The position numbers were made by a program, and so were the translations under genes. The notes under the pieces were generated by a model. That model did not search any database and had not been told where the DNA came from. It was given only the letters and a program-made list of their open reading frames with translations. Below, in pieces: positions 8,371 through 15,905 of a stretch of DNA of 48,159 bases; the first letter of the stretch is position 1; each line of letters starts with the position of its first letter. Source of the stretch: Comamonadaceae bacterium (GTDB lineage: Bacteria > Pseudomonadota > Gammaproteobacteria > Burkholderiales > Burkholderiaceae_C); assembly GCA_947448745.1 (NCBI GenBank), contig CANFOQ010000021.1:1-48159 (forward strand), given 5' to 3'.

Positions 8371-9720
8371 ATGGCACGCGAAGGCAGCTTGGAAGCACCC
8401 ACACGCCATCCCTTGGATTGGCTGAACCCCGAGTTCTACAACGAGGAAGCCTGCCTCACCGAGATGGAGCGCATTTTTGACATCTGCCACGGTTGCCGCC
8501 GCTGTGTGAGTTTGTGCGGCTCCTTCCCCACGCTGTTTGACTTGGTGGATGAAAGCCCCACCTTGGAAATGGACGGCGTGGATAAAAAAGATTATTGGAA
8601 AGTGGTGGACCAGTGCTATTTGTGCGACCTGTGCTACCTGACCAAATGCCCTTATGTGCCGCCGCACGAATGGAACCTGGATTTCCCCCACACGATGTTG
8701 CGGGCCAAGGCCATCAAGTTTCAAAAAGGCGAAGTCACGACCGGCGATAAATTCTTGGCCTCCACCGATGTGCATGGTCAATTTGCCGGTATTCCCATCG
8801 TGGTGCAAGCGGTCAATGCTTTGAACAAAACCAGTGTGGCGCGTTCATTGATGGAAAGCGCTTTGGACGTGGACAAAGACGCGTGGTTGCCCGAATTGGC
8901 CACCCAAAAGTTCCGCAGCCAAGCGCCCAAGGCCCATACCCAAAAAGTGGTTGATGGCGAAAAGACGCCCGGCAAAGTGGTGATTTATTCAACCTGCTAT
9001 GTGAATTACAACGAGCCCGGCATTGGCCTGGATTTGCTGAAGATCCTCGACCACAACGACATCCTTTACGAGTTGGTGTCCAAAGAAAAATGCTGCGGCA
9101 TGCCCAAGCTGGAATTGGGCGACTTGCAATCCGTGGACGAGAACAAGCAAGTCAACATCCCCATCTTGGCCAAGTACGCGCGAGAGGGTTATGCCATCTT
9201 GAGTGCGGTGCCTTCTTGCACCTTGATGTTCAAACAAGAACTGCCGCTGATGTACCCCCACGATCCTGAAACGCAACTCGTCAAAGCGCACATGTGGAAC
9301 CCGTTTGAATACCTGATGGCTCGCAAGCGCGATGGCTTGTTGAAAACCGAATTTCCGCAAAGCTTGGGCAACATCAGCTATCAAATTCCTTGCCATGGTC
9401 GGGTGCAAAACATCGGCAAGAAAACCGAAGAAATGCTCAAAATGATTCCCGACACCACCATCAACACGATTGAACGGTGTTCGGGTCATGCGGGCACCTA
9501 TGGTGTGAAAAAAGCCACCCATGCCTTTGCCATGAAATTGGCCAAGCCGGTGGTCAAAGCCATGGCCACCATGAAAGACGGCAGCACCCCAGACTACATC
9601 AGCTCAGACTGCCCGCTGGGCGGTCACCACATCGCCCAAGGCTTTGAGGCCAGTGGCCAAGCCGTGCCCGAACTTCAACACCCCCTCAGTCTCGTGGCCA
9701 AAGCCTACGGCCTGAAGTAA
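8371..9720 (+). CDS. Fe-S oxidoreductase with CCG domains (GlpC/HdrD-like)
   Basis: 449 residues. The N-terminal part binds two [4Fe-4S] clusters through CHGCRRCVSLC (residues 39-49) and CYLCDLCYLTKCP (about 82-94). Two cysteine-rich CCG-type domains follow, with KCCGMPKLELGD and, further on, PCHGR together with RCSGHAGTYG, as in heterodisulfide reductase subunit D/B and GlpC. Such proteins shuttle electrons between quinone or flavin partners and thiol or diiron partners. Since the upstream rubrerythrin lacks its own rubredoxin, this protein is a reasonable electron donor (inference). The start is ATG 8371, with GAAGGA upstream. The DUF3501 gene follows 34 bases downstream. Confidence 0.88.
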   Translation: MAREGSLEAPTRHPLDWLNPEFYNEEACLTEMERIFDICHGCRRCVSLCGSFPTLFDLVDESPTLEMDGVDKKDYWKVVDQCYLCDLCYLTKCPYVPPHEWNLDFPHTMLRAKAIKFQKGEVTTGDKFLASTDVHGQFAGIPIVVQAVNALNKTSVARSLMESALDVDKDAWLPELATQKFRSQAPKAHTQKVVDGEKTPGKVVIYSTCYVNYNEPGIGLDLLKILDHNDILYELVSKEKCCGMPKLELGDLQSVDENKQVNIPILAKYAREGYAILSAVPSCTLMFKQELPLMYPHDPETQLVKAHMWNPFEYLMARKRDGLLKTEFPQSLGNISYQIPCHGRVQNIGKKTEEMLKMIPDTTINTIERCSGHAGTYGVKKATHAFAMKLAKPVVKAMATMKDGSTPDYISSDCPLGGHHIAQGFEASGQAVPELQHPLSLVAKAYGLK

Positions 9721-9739
9721 TCGGGGTCAGATTCCAATT
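9721..9739. repeat. 19-nt core fragment of the dispersed repeat
   Basis: TCGGGGTCAGATTCCAATT begins immediately after the Fe-S gene stop and is identical to the start of the long repeat copy at 24657-24675; 17 of these bases also occur at 23704-23720. Only this end of the repeat is present. It occupies most of the 34-bp gap before the DUF3501 gene. Confidence 0.75.
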
Positions 9740-9754
9740 CTTTGAAAGCAAGAC

Positions 9755-10345
9755 ATGCAACTCACCGGACACATCACCGCCGACAGCCTCATGACCTTGG
9801 AGGCTTACAGCAAATTTCGCAAGACCCACAAAGCCGAGGTGCTGGCACACCGCAAGCTGCGCTCGGTGCATTTGGGCGAGCACATCACTTTGCAGTTTGA
9901 AAGCGAAACCACCATCCGCTATCAAATTCAGGAGATGCTGCGGATCGAAAAAATCTTCGAGGAAGACGGCATTCAGCAAGAGATTGATGCGTATGCGCCG
10001 CTGGTGCCCGAAGGCAGCAACTGGAAAGCCACCATGCTGATCGAGTACCCCGATGTGAACGAACGCAAGCGCGAATTGGCGCGGCTCATTGGCGTGGAAG
10101 ACCGCATGTTCATTGAAGTCGAAGGACATGCGCGGGTGTATGCCATTGCCGATGAAGACCTGGACCGCGAAAACGATGAAAAAACCTCAGCGGTTCACTT
10201 CGTGCGCTTTGAATTTGATGCGGCCACCAAAGCCGCCCTCAAGGCCGGTGCAGCCGCCAAACTCGGGTGTGACCACACCCACTATCCAGCCCATACAAAC
10301 ATCGCAGAAGACGCTTTGGCGTCCTTGGCTGGGGATTTGAAATAA
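9755..10345 (+). CDS. DUF3501 family protein
   Basis: 196 residues with no signal peptide and no membrane segment. The sequence (for example MTLEAYSKFRK, LGEHITLQFE, RYQIQEMLRIEKIFE, LIEYPDVNERKRELARLIG) matches the DUF3501 family as I know it. That family is regularly encoded next to rubrerythrin and the CCG-domain Fe-S protein. No catalytic motif is evident and no function is established. A charged middle region and a His/Cys-containing tail (GCDHTHYPAH) could bind metal, though this is speculative. It is the last gene of the three-gene set. The ribosome-binding site is weak because the repeat core fills the gap upstream. Confidence 0.85.
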   Translation: MQLTGHITADSLMTLEAYSKFRKTHKAEVLAHRKLRSVHLGEHITLQFESETTIRYQIQEMLRIEKIFEEDGIQQEIDAYAPLVPEGSNWKATMLIEYPDVNERKRELARLIGVEDRMFIEVEGHARVYAIADEDLDRENDEKTSAVHFVRFEFDAATKAALKAGAAAKLGCDHTHYPAHTNIAEDALASLAGDLK

Positions 10346-10348
10346 CTG

Positions 10349-10681
10349 TTACCAATGAAGTTGATCCAAGGATAGTCCAAGCGCTTTGCCAACTTTTTCC
10401 AAAGTTGATTTGCGTGGATTTTTGACTCGTTCCATTTGGGCATAAGCTGACTGAGAAATAGTCATGCGCGTTGCCACGTCTGCTTGAGTCAAGCCAAGGT
10501 GTTCTCTCCAAGCAGCCATGGGTGTTAAATCTTTGTCAAAGGATAAATTCACAACACGATTGGGGACAGTACTCAGGCTGCTGGCTGAGCCTATTTTTTT
10601 AAAATCTTCATAGGGCAAAACAACGAATGCAGGCTTCCCATCCTTGCCCAAAATGATTTGGAAATCAGTACGTGCGTTCAT
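10349..10681 (-). CDS. XRE-family antitoxin of a RelE-type module
   Basis: 110 residues. The N-terminal half (LGKDGKPAFVVLPYEDFKKI) resembles a Phd/YefM-like dimerisation segment. The C-terminal half is a helix-turn-helix of the Cro/C1 type (HLGLTQADVATRMTISQSAYAQMER). It overlaps the upstream toxin gene by 17 bases, giving the toxin-first order seen in HigBA-like pairs. The protein should bind the toxin and repress the shared promoter at 10928-10947. Codon use is more AT-rich than in flanking genes, which fits acquisition. It ends 3 bases from the convergent DUF3501 stop. Confidence 0.85.
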   Translation of the reverse strand: MNARTDFQIILGKDGKPAFVVLPYEDFKKIGSASSLSTVPNRVVNLSFDKDLTPMAAWREHLGLTQADVATRMTISQSAYAQMERVKNPRKSTLEKVGKALGLSLDQLHW

Positions 10682-10922
10682 TTCGTTTCCTTACTTCTTC
10701 AATCATTACAACGTGAATGGATCCGTCGTATTCAAAGAATACGCGGAATGAACCCACCCGCAAGCGATAACTGTATTCATGGTCTTTCAACGCTTTCACG
10801 TTTCGCGATTGGTTCAAATCAGATAATTCGTCAGTCACTGCAGCTCGAATCTTGGCACCATCTTTGGGGTCGATTTTGCGCAACTGTCGAAGCGACCTTG
10901 GCAGCCAGTTGATTTGATTCAA
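10665..10922 (-). CDS. RelE/ParE-superfamily toxin
   Basis: 85 residues with the fold pattern of RelE/ParE toxins: an N-terminal helical pair (LRQLRKIDPKDGAKIRAAV), then the beta-sheet core LKDHEYSYRLRVGSFRVFFEYDG and a final strand IEEVRKRNERTY. RelE members cleave mRNA on the ribosome and ParE members poison gyrase; the sequence alone does not settle which applies. The only possible start is TTG 10922, because an in-frame stop lies just upstream. The -10 TATAAT ends 6 bases before it, so the message may be leaderless. The partner antitoxin overlaps its 3' end. Confidence 0.83.
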   Translation of the reverse strand: MNQINWLPRSLRQLRKIDPKDGAKIRAAVTDELSDLNQSRNVKALKDHEYSYRLRVGSFRVFFEYDGSIHVVMIEEVRKRNERTY

Positions 10923-10927
10923 GATTG

Positions 10928-10947
10928 ATTATAAGTAATTTATAAGT
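10928..10947 (-). promoter_or_regulatory. Toxin-antitoxin promoter with paired operator-like repeats
   Basis: The minus strand reads TATAAT at 10933-10928, a perfect -10. Two direct repeats TATAAGT occur on the plus strand at 10930-10936 and 10941-10947, exactly 11 bp apart (one helical turn). That is a usual layout for autorepression by an XRE antitoxin. No good -35 hexamer is visible. Confidence 0.45.
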
Positions 10948-10949
10948 GT

Positions 10950-11189
10950 TTATGTGCAAGATTGCTTCTTCAAAACTCGATCTTGTGAGGCTGGATATTT
11001 GGCTAATTTGCTCTCAGGGCGCACAGGGCGAGTTAAAAGTTCACCGCCACAATTGGGACACATTCCGTTTAGGTGTATCTCAGCACACGACTTGCAAAAT
11101 GTGCATTCGAAGGAGCAGATGAGTGCTTCTCTTGACTGCGGAGGCAGATCTTTGTCGCAGCATTCGCAGTTTGGACGCAATTCAAGCAT
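10950..11189 (-). CDS. DUF1272 cysteine-rich zinc-binding-type protein
   Basis: 79 residues beginning MLELRPNCECC, the hallmark of DUF1272. Nine cysteines (8, 10, 11, 25, 29, 32, 35, 44, 47) form CxCC, CSFECTFCKSC and CPNCGG motifs, which suggest two zinc sites of RING or zinc-ribbon type. Function is unknown for the family. The start is ATG 11189, with AAGGA five bases upstream; the longer frame to 11384 runs through the yaaA promoter region and looks non-coding. It lies just upstream of the RelE-type module in the same AT-richer patch, in the same orientation. Confidence 0.88.
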   Translation of the reverse strand: MLELRPNCECCDKDLPPQSREALICSFECTFCKSCAEIHLNGMCPNCGGELLTRPVRPESKLAKYPASQDRVLKKQSCT

Positions 11190-11311
11190 GTCTGTCCTTG
11201 ATAGGGTGATGTCAGATGGCCCAATATTAAGATCATCAAAGTCGTTCTTGTGCCTGAATTTCCATAAATGAAAATGATTGCAATACCCTGTATGCACAGA
11301 TAATGCTCTCC

Positions 11312-12088
11312 ATGCTTTTCCTGCTGTCACCTGCCAAAACCCTCGATTACGAATCCCCCTTGCCACCGGTGCAAGCCAGCGCACCGCAGTTTGTGGCGCA
11401 GTCGGCAGACCTGATCAGCACCCTGAAAAAGAAAACGCCCAAGCAAATTGCGGACTTGATGGACTTGAGTGCGCCTTTGGCACAACTGAATGCCGATCGC
11501 TTTAAAGCCTGGTCGCCCACATTCACGACAGACAACGCCCGACCTGCGGTGTTGGCTTTCAATGGCGATGTTTACGCAGGCTTGGACGCCAAAAGTTTGA
11601 AACCCAAAGACTTGCAATGGGCGCAAAACCATTTGGCCATTCTGAGTGGTTTGTACGGGGTGTTGAAACCCCTGGATCTGATGCAGCCGTATCGCCTCGA
11701 GATGGGCACGGCGCTCAAACATGGCAAAGCCAAAAGCCTGTATCAATTCTGGGGGGCGCAAATAGCCCAGCATTTGAATGCCCAACTGGCCCTTGAAAAA
11801 GACCCGGTCATCGTCAATTTGGCGTCGCAAGAATATTTCAAAGCGGTGGACCGCCAAGTCTTGCAAGCGCGGGTGATCGAGTGTGTGTTTCAAGACCATA
11901 AAAATGGTCAGTACAAGATCATCAGCTTCTTTGCCAAACGTGCCCGTGGTTTGATGGCGCGTTACGCCATCCAACATCAACTGAAAAAACCTCAAGCCTT
12001 GCAAGCCTTCAACCTCGATGGCTATGCCTTCGCGCCCAGTGTGTCCAACGACGATACTTTGGTGTTTCGCCGTCACCTCAACGATTGA
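11312..12088 (+). CDS. yaaA: YaaA family protein (DUF328, peroxide resistance)
   Basis: 258 residues, the normal family length. The N-terminus MLFLLSPAKTLDYESPL and internal LSGLYGVLKPLDLMQPYRLEMG, NLASQEYFKAV and KIISFFAKRARGLMARY are diagnostic of YaaA. In E. coli YaaA is induced by OxyR and limits iron-driven DNA damage during peroxide stress; the fold binds DNA. The start is ATG 11312 by family N-terminus; ATG 11303 in the same frame is the alternative, and neither has a strong ribosome-binding site. The hydrolase and queF follow closely, so the three are probably co-transcribed. Confidence 0.93.
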   Translation: MLFLLSPAKTLDYESPLPPVQASAPQFVAQSADLISTLKKKTPKQIADLMDLSAPLAQLNADRFKAWSPTFTTDNARPAVLAFNGDVYAGLDAKSLKPKDLQWAQNHLAILSGLYGVLKPLDLMQPYRLEMGTALKHGKAKSLYQFWGAQIAQHLNAQLALEKDPVIVNLASQEYFKAVDRQVLQARVIECVFQDHKNGQYKIISFFAKRARGLMARYAIQHQLKKPQALQAFNLDGYAFAPSVSNDDTLVFRRHLND

Positions 12089-12093
12089 ACAAA

Positions 12094-12981
12094 ATGCAAA
12101 TATTCGCCAATGGCTTGCGCCTGGAAGTGGAAGACACGGGAGAGCGGGATCGGCCTGCGGTGTTGTTGATCGCTGGGATGTCCATGCAACTCATCGTCTG
12201 GCCAGACGAGATGGTGCATCAACTGCATCAAGCAGGGTTTCGCGTGGTGCGGTTTGACAACCGCGACATGGGCCTGTCGCAGTCCATGGATGACTGTCTC
12301 GCGCCGAATTTGCTGTGGTTCATGTTTCAGCAAAAGCTGGGTTTGAACCCACAAGCCCCATACAGCGTTCAAGACTTGGCACAGGACGCACTGGCCGTTC
12401 TTGATCACTTGAAAATTCAGCAAGCCCATTTGGTCGGCGTCAGCATGGGCGGCATGATTGCCCAACGCGTGTGCCTGAATGCGCCTGAGCGTGTGCTGAG
12501 CATGACCAACATCATGAGCAGCAGTGGGGCGAAGGGCTTGCCTGGTCCCAAATCGGCCATGCGACGCATCCTCATGACGCCACCTGCCGCCGGGCCAGAA
12601 GCGGCGCGGCAACACGCGTTGCGGTTTGTCAAAGGCCTGGCTGGTCCGGGGTTTGAACACCCTGAAGGGTCGCAACAAAAATTGGTGGACGATTCCATCA
12701 GGCGCAGTTCAAGACCCTTGGGGGCGTATCGGCAAATGCTGGCCGTGATGGCCGACCGCGGCCGTGCTGCATTGCTGCACAACATCCAAGCTCCCACCTT
12801 GGTGATGCATGGCAAAGCCGACCCCTTGTTGCCTTACGCCTGTGGTGAAGACATTGCCAAACGCATCCCTCACGCCAAACTCTTGGGCATCGATGGCATG
12901 GGCCACGACTTCCCACCTGGTGCGGTCACCTTGCTGACCAATCGCTTGTTGCCCTTCTTGAACGCTCACTCTCCTGCATGA
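12094..12981 (+). CDS. Alpha/beta-hydrolase fold protein
   Basis: 295 residues. The catalytic triad is readable: nucleophile Ser117 in the elbow GVSMGG, Asp243 in HGKADPLLP and His271 in GMGHDFPPG. The oxyanion region ([14 protein letters not shown]) and the FDNRDMGLS strand are typical of the esterase and aclacinomycin-methylesterase/haloperoxidase-like branch. Substrate is unknown. ATG 12094 is taken as the start; a TTG at 12085 overlapping the yaaA stop would add three residues. The 3' end overlaps queF as ATGA at 12978. Confidence 0.85.
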   Translation: MQIFANGLRLEVEDTGERDRPAVLLIAGMSMQLIVWPDEMVHQLHQAGFRVVRFDNRDMGLSQSMDDCLAPNLLWFMFQQKLGLNPQAPYSVQDLAQDALAVLDHLKIQQAHLVGVSMGGMIAQRVCLNAPERVLSMTNIMSSSGAKGLPGPKSAMRRILMTPPAAGPEAARQHALRFVKGLAGPGFEHPEGSQQKLVDDSIRRSSRPLGAYRQMLAVMADRGRAALLHNIQAPTLVMHGKADPLLPYACGEDIAKRIPHAKLLGIDGMGHDFPPGAVTLLTNRLLPFLNAHSPA

Positions 12982-13823
12982 ACTCCCCTGAACAATCCCA
13001 GCTGGGCAAGGCCGCCAGTTACGCCGATCACTACGACCCCCAATTGCTGTTTCCTTTGCCCAGGGCGACACAAAGAGAACAATTGGGTATCGCGGGTCAA
13101 CCCGTGTTTGTCGGCGCTGATTTGTGGACAGCGTATGAACTGAGTTGGTTGAACATGCGTGGCAAACCCCAAGTGGCACTGGGCCGTTTGGTGGTGCCTT
13201 GTGAAAGCACCCATTTGGTGGAGAGCAAATCGCTCAAGCTGTACTTCAACAGTTTCAACAACAGCCGGTTCGAGTCATTGGCGCAAGTGCGCGACGTGAT
13301 GCAACAAGACCTGAGTGAGGCGGTGTGGCGCGGTGGCCCGATGCAAGCGGGTGTGGGCGTGCAGTTGCTCACCCCAGAGCAGTTTGCGCGTGAAAAAGTG
13401 CAAGAGCTTGAAGGTGTGGACCTCGATCGCTTGGATTTGGAATGCACAGAATTTCAACCTGCACCACAGTTGCTGAAAGCCGCCCAGCATGAGAAGCCGG
13501 TGACCGAAACCCTGTGCAGCAATTTGCTCAAAAGCAATTGCCTGGTGACCGGGCAACCCGATTGGGGCAGTGTGGCCATCAGCTACAGCGGACCGCAAAT
13601 TGAGCAAGCTGGTTTGTTGCAATACCTGGTGAGTTTTCGCAACCACAATGAATTCCACGAGCATTGCGTTGAGCGCATCTTCATGGACATCTGGACGCGC
13701 TGCCAACCCAGCAAGCTGACTGTGTATGCGCGTTACACCCGGCGTGGTGGTGTGGACATCAACCCTTGGCGCAGCAGCCACCCGCAAGCCATGCCGGCCA
13801 ATGTGCGCAACGCACGGCAATGA
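12978..13823 (+). CDS. queF: NADPH-dependent 7-cyano-7-deazaguanine reductase
   Basis: 281 residues, the long two-domain (YkvM/E. coli) form of QueF. It reduces preQ0 to preQ1 in the queuosine tRNA pathway. The catalytic Cys188 ([13 protein letters not shown]) and Asp195 are present, as is the NADPH-binding motif [12 protein letters not shown] (residues 82-93). Other queuosine genes are not in the window. The start ATG 12978 overlaps the hydrolase stop, indicating translational coupling. The gene ends 3 bases before the convergent enoyl-CoA hydratase gene. Confidence 0.95.
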   Translation: MNSPEQSQLGKAASYADHYDPQLLFPLPRATQREQLGIAGQPVFVGADLWTAYELSWLNMRGKPQVALGRLVVPCESTHLVESKSLKLYFNSFNNSRFESLAQVRDVMQQDLSEAVWRGGPMQAGVGVQLLTPEQFAREKVQELEGVDLDRLDLECTEFQPAPQLLKAAQHEKPVTETLCSNLLKSNCLVTGQPDWGSVAISYSGPQIEQAGLLQYLVSFRNHNEFHEHCVERIFMDIWTRCQPSKLTVYARYTRRGGVDINPWRSSHPQAMPANVRNARQ

Positions 13824-13826
13824 ACC

Positions 13827-14663
13827 TCAGTCTTTGAACGACTTGAGTTCCGCCAATTCAGGATAGTGGCCTGCACGTTTGGCTTGAAACGCGCCAATGG
13901 CTTCTTGCACATGGCGGTTGCTCCAAATGCCGCTTTGCAGCCAACCCATTTGTTTCAAAGCATCTTCGGTGCTGTGGTCCCGCGCATAGTGCAGGGCTTG
14001 CTTGGTGCCGGCAATCGCAATCGGTGGCTTGCTGGCAATCTCCTTCGCGGCTTTCATGGCCGCTTCCAGGGTGCTGGCCGCATCGGGCAACACCTGGTTC
14101 ACCAAGCCGTGTTGCAAGGCTTGCTCAGCCCCCATGCGGCGACCGGTGTAGGCCAGTTCTTTGGCCACCGCCATCGGAATGAGCTTGGGCAAGCGCTGCA
14201 AGGTACCGACATCGGCCACCATGCCGATGTTGATTTCTTGGATGCAGAAAAACGCATCGGCACTGGCAAAGCGCAAACAACAGGCTGTCACCATGTCGAC
14301 CGCGCCACCAATGCAACCCCCTTGAATAGCGACGATGACGGGGATGCGCAGGTTTTCCAAACGCGAGAAGGTCGACTGCAATTCCCACAACAAATCGGCG
14401 ATGGCGGCCCGCCCTTCAGCGGTTTGATCGTCCATGCTGACCGACGCGCCAAAGGCGTCGAGGGACATGCCTGCACTGAAATGCTTGCCGGTGCTGCTGA
14501 TCACCAAAACCCGTGCTTGCGGGTTGGCGTGGAGTGTGTGCAAGACGCTGTCTAACTCGCGCCAAAACACCATGTGCATGGTGTTGAGTTCATTGGGTCG
14601 GTTCAAGACCAAATGGGCGATGTGGTTGTCAATGTGCAGTTCAAAACAGGTCGGCTTGCTCAT
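13827..14663 (-). CDS. Enoyl-CoA hydratase/isomerase, dienoyl-CoA isomerase-like
   Basis: 278 residues of the crotonase fold. The oxyanion-hole segments are HFSAGMSLDAF and IQGGCIGGAVD. The stretch GGAVDMVTACCLRFASADAF, QEINIGMVADVGTLQRLPK retains the three acidic residues (Asp, Glu, Asp) that mark delta3,5-delta2,4-dienoyl-CoA isomerase (ECH1), where they move protons along a diene. A role in beta-oxidation of unsaturated fatty acids is therefore likelier than plain hydration. The start ATG 14663 lies inside the 3' end of dinB (23-base overlap), and the gene is probably transcribed with dinB and the M48 protease. Confidence 0.87.
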   Translation of the reverse strand: MSKPTCFELHIDNHIAHLVLNRPNELNTMHMVFWRELDSVLHTLHANPQARVLVISSTGKHFSAGMSLDAFGASVSMDDQTAEGRAAIADLLWELQSTFSRLENLRIPVIVAIQGGCIGGAVDMVTACCLRFASADAFFCIQEINIGMVADVGTLQRLPKLIPMAVAKELAYTGRRMGAEQALQHGLVNQVLPDAASTLEAAMKAAKEIASKPPIAIAGTKQALHYARDHSTEDALKQMGWLQSGIWSNRHVQEAIGAFQAKRAGHYPELAELKSFKD

Positions 14664-15900
14664 GGCGTGTCTCTTTCGGTGGGGCAGGTTCGCGGGCTGT
14701 CAGGGCAGAGGATAAGGGGTTCTTGGCTTCGTCCGAATCTGCTTTGACCAAGGCGCCCACGCGCACACCCAACAAGCGCAGTCGGCGTTTCATGTCGACG
14801 CGTTTCAAACACAAGCCACCGATTTGTCGAATCTCCAAGGGGTTGGCCGTGTAGTGGTCCAGGGTTTGGTCGCGGGTCACACTTTTGAAGTTGTCAAAGC
14901 GCAGTTTGATGCCAATGGTTTTGCCCACATAGCCCTTGCGTTGCAAGTCGGCGGCCACTTGTTGGCACAGGCGGGTGAAGATGTCCCCCAATGCAGCACG
15001 GTCGTGCACCACATGCAGGTCCTTTTCGAACGTGGTTTCGCGGCTCATGGACACCGGTTCGCTTTCGGTCACCACGGGTCTGTCGTCCAAACCGTGCGCC
15101 GCATCGTGCAACCATGCACCGTAACTTTTGCCAAAGTGCTGCATCAACCAGTCACGCTCTTTCAAGGCCAAGTCGCCGATGGTGTGGATGCCTTGGGCTT
15201 GTAATTTTTCATCGGCTTTGGGGCCGATGCCATTGATCTTGCGGCAAGCCAGTGGCCAGATTTTGCTTTCCACATCGTCGGTGTGGATGATGGAGATGCC
15301 ATTGGGCTTGTTCAACTCGCTTGCCATCTTCGCCAACAACTTGTTGGGCGCCACACCAATCGAACAGGTGAGGCCGGTGGCATCGGTGATGGCCTTTTGC
15401 ATCAACCGGGCCAGCACCCGACCGCCTTCGCGCTGGCCGCCGGGCACGTCCGTGAAGTCGATGTAAATCTCGTCCACGCCCCGGTCTTCCACCAGCGGCG
15501 CGATGTCGAGCACGATGTCTTTGAAGGTGCGTGAATAGTGGCGGTATTGCGCAAAATCCACCGGCAACAAAATCGCATCCGGACACAGCTTGGCGGCTTT
15601 CATCACGCCCATGGCCGAGCCCACACCAAAGGCCCTGGCGGCGTAGGTGGCGGTGGTGATGACGCCACGGCCCACGTAACCCGACAAGCGCGGAAACACG
15701 TCCACAGGAATCTCGCTCAGATGGTCGGCTGTCCACTCGCGATCAGGTTGCAACAAACGCATTCGACCCAGCACATCGTCTTCACGCCGACGCCCACCAC
15801 CGATGACCACTGGCAAACCTTTGAGTTGCGGATAACGCAACAACTCCACGGACGCATAAAACGCGTCCATGTCCAGGTGAGCGATGCGTCTTGTTGGCAT
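14641..15900 (-). CDS. dinB: DNA polymerase IV (Y-family translesion polymerase)
   Basis: 419 residues. The catalytic acids are seen in AHLDMDAFYASVE at the N-terminus and in VDEIYIDFTD near residue 137; the helix-hairpin-helix GIGPKADEKLQAQGI and the little-finger domain follow. The last residues EQADLF form a beta-clamp binding motif (QxxLF type), needed for access to replication forks. A stretch of ~25 residues after GGGRRR is longer than in E. coli DinB. The start is ATG 15900; the upstream frame lies in the M48 gene. It follows the M48 stop by 5 bases and overlaps the downstream enoyl-CoA gene. No LexA box was found near this start, so SOS control would have to act further upstream. Confidence 0.95.
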   Translation of the reverse strand: MPTRRIAHLDMDAFYASVELLRYPQLKGLPVVIGGGRRREDDVLGRMRLLQPDREWTADHLSEIPVDVFPRLSGYVGRGVITTATYAARAFGVGSAMGVMKAAKLCPDAILLPVDFAQYRHYSRTFKDIVLDIAPLVEDRGVDEIYIDFTDVPGGQREGGRVLARLMQKAITDATGLTCSIGVAPNKLLAKMASELNKPNGISIIHTDDVESKIWPLACRKINGIGPKADEKLQAQGIHTIGDLALKERDWLMQHFGKSYGAWLHDAAHGLDDRPVVTESEPVSMSRETTFEKDLHVVHDRAALGDIFTRLCQQVAADLQRKGYVGKTIGIKLRFDNFKSVTRDQTLDHYTANPLEIRQIGGLCLKRVDMKRRLRLLGVRVGALVKADSDEAKNPLSSALTAREPAPPKETRHEQADLF

Positions 15901-15905
15901 AGGGC

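Noticed and set aside
14641-14663. Frameshift at the dinB/enoyl-CoA gene junction
   Set aside because: The 23-base overlap leaves both proteins complete, with a clamp-binding motif at the dinB end; it is a normal overlap.
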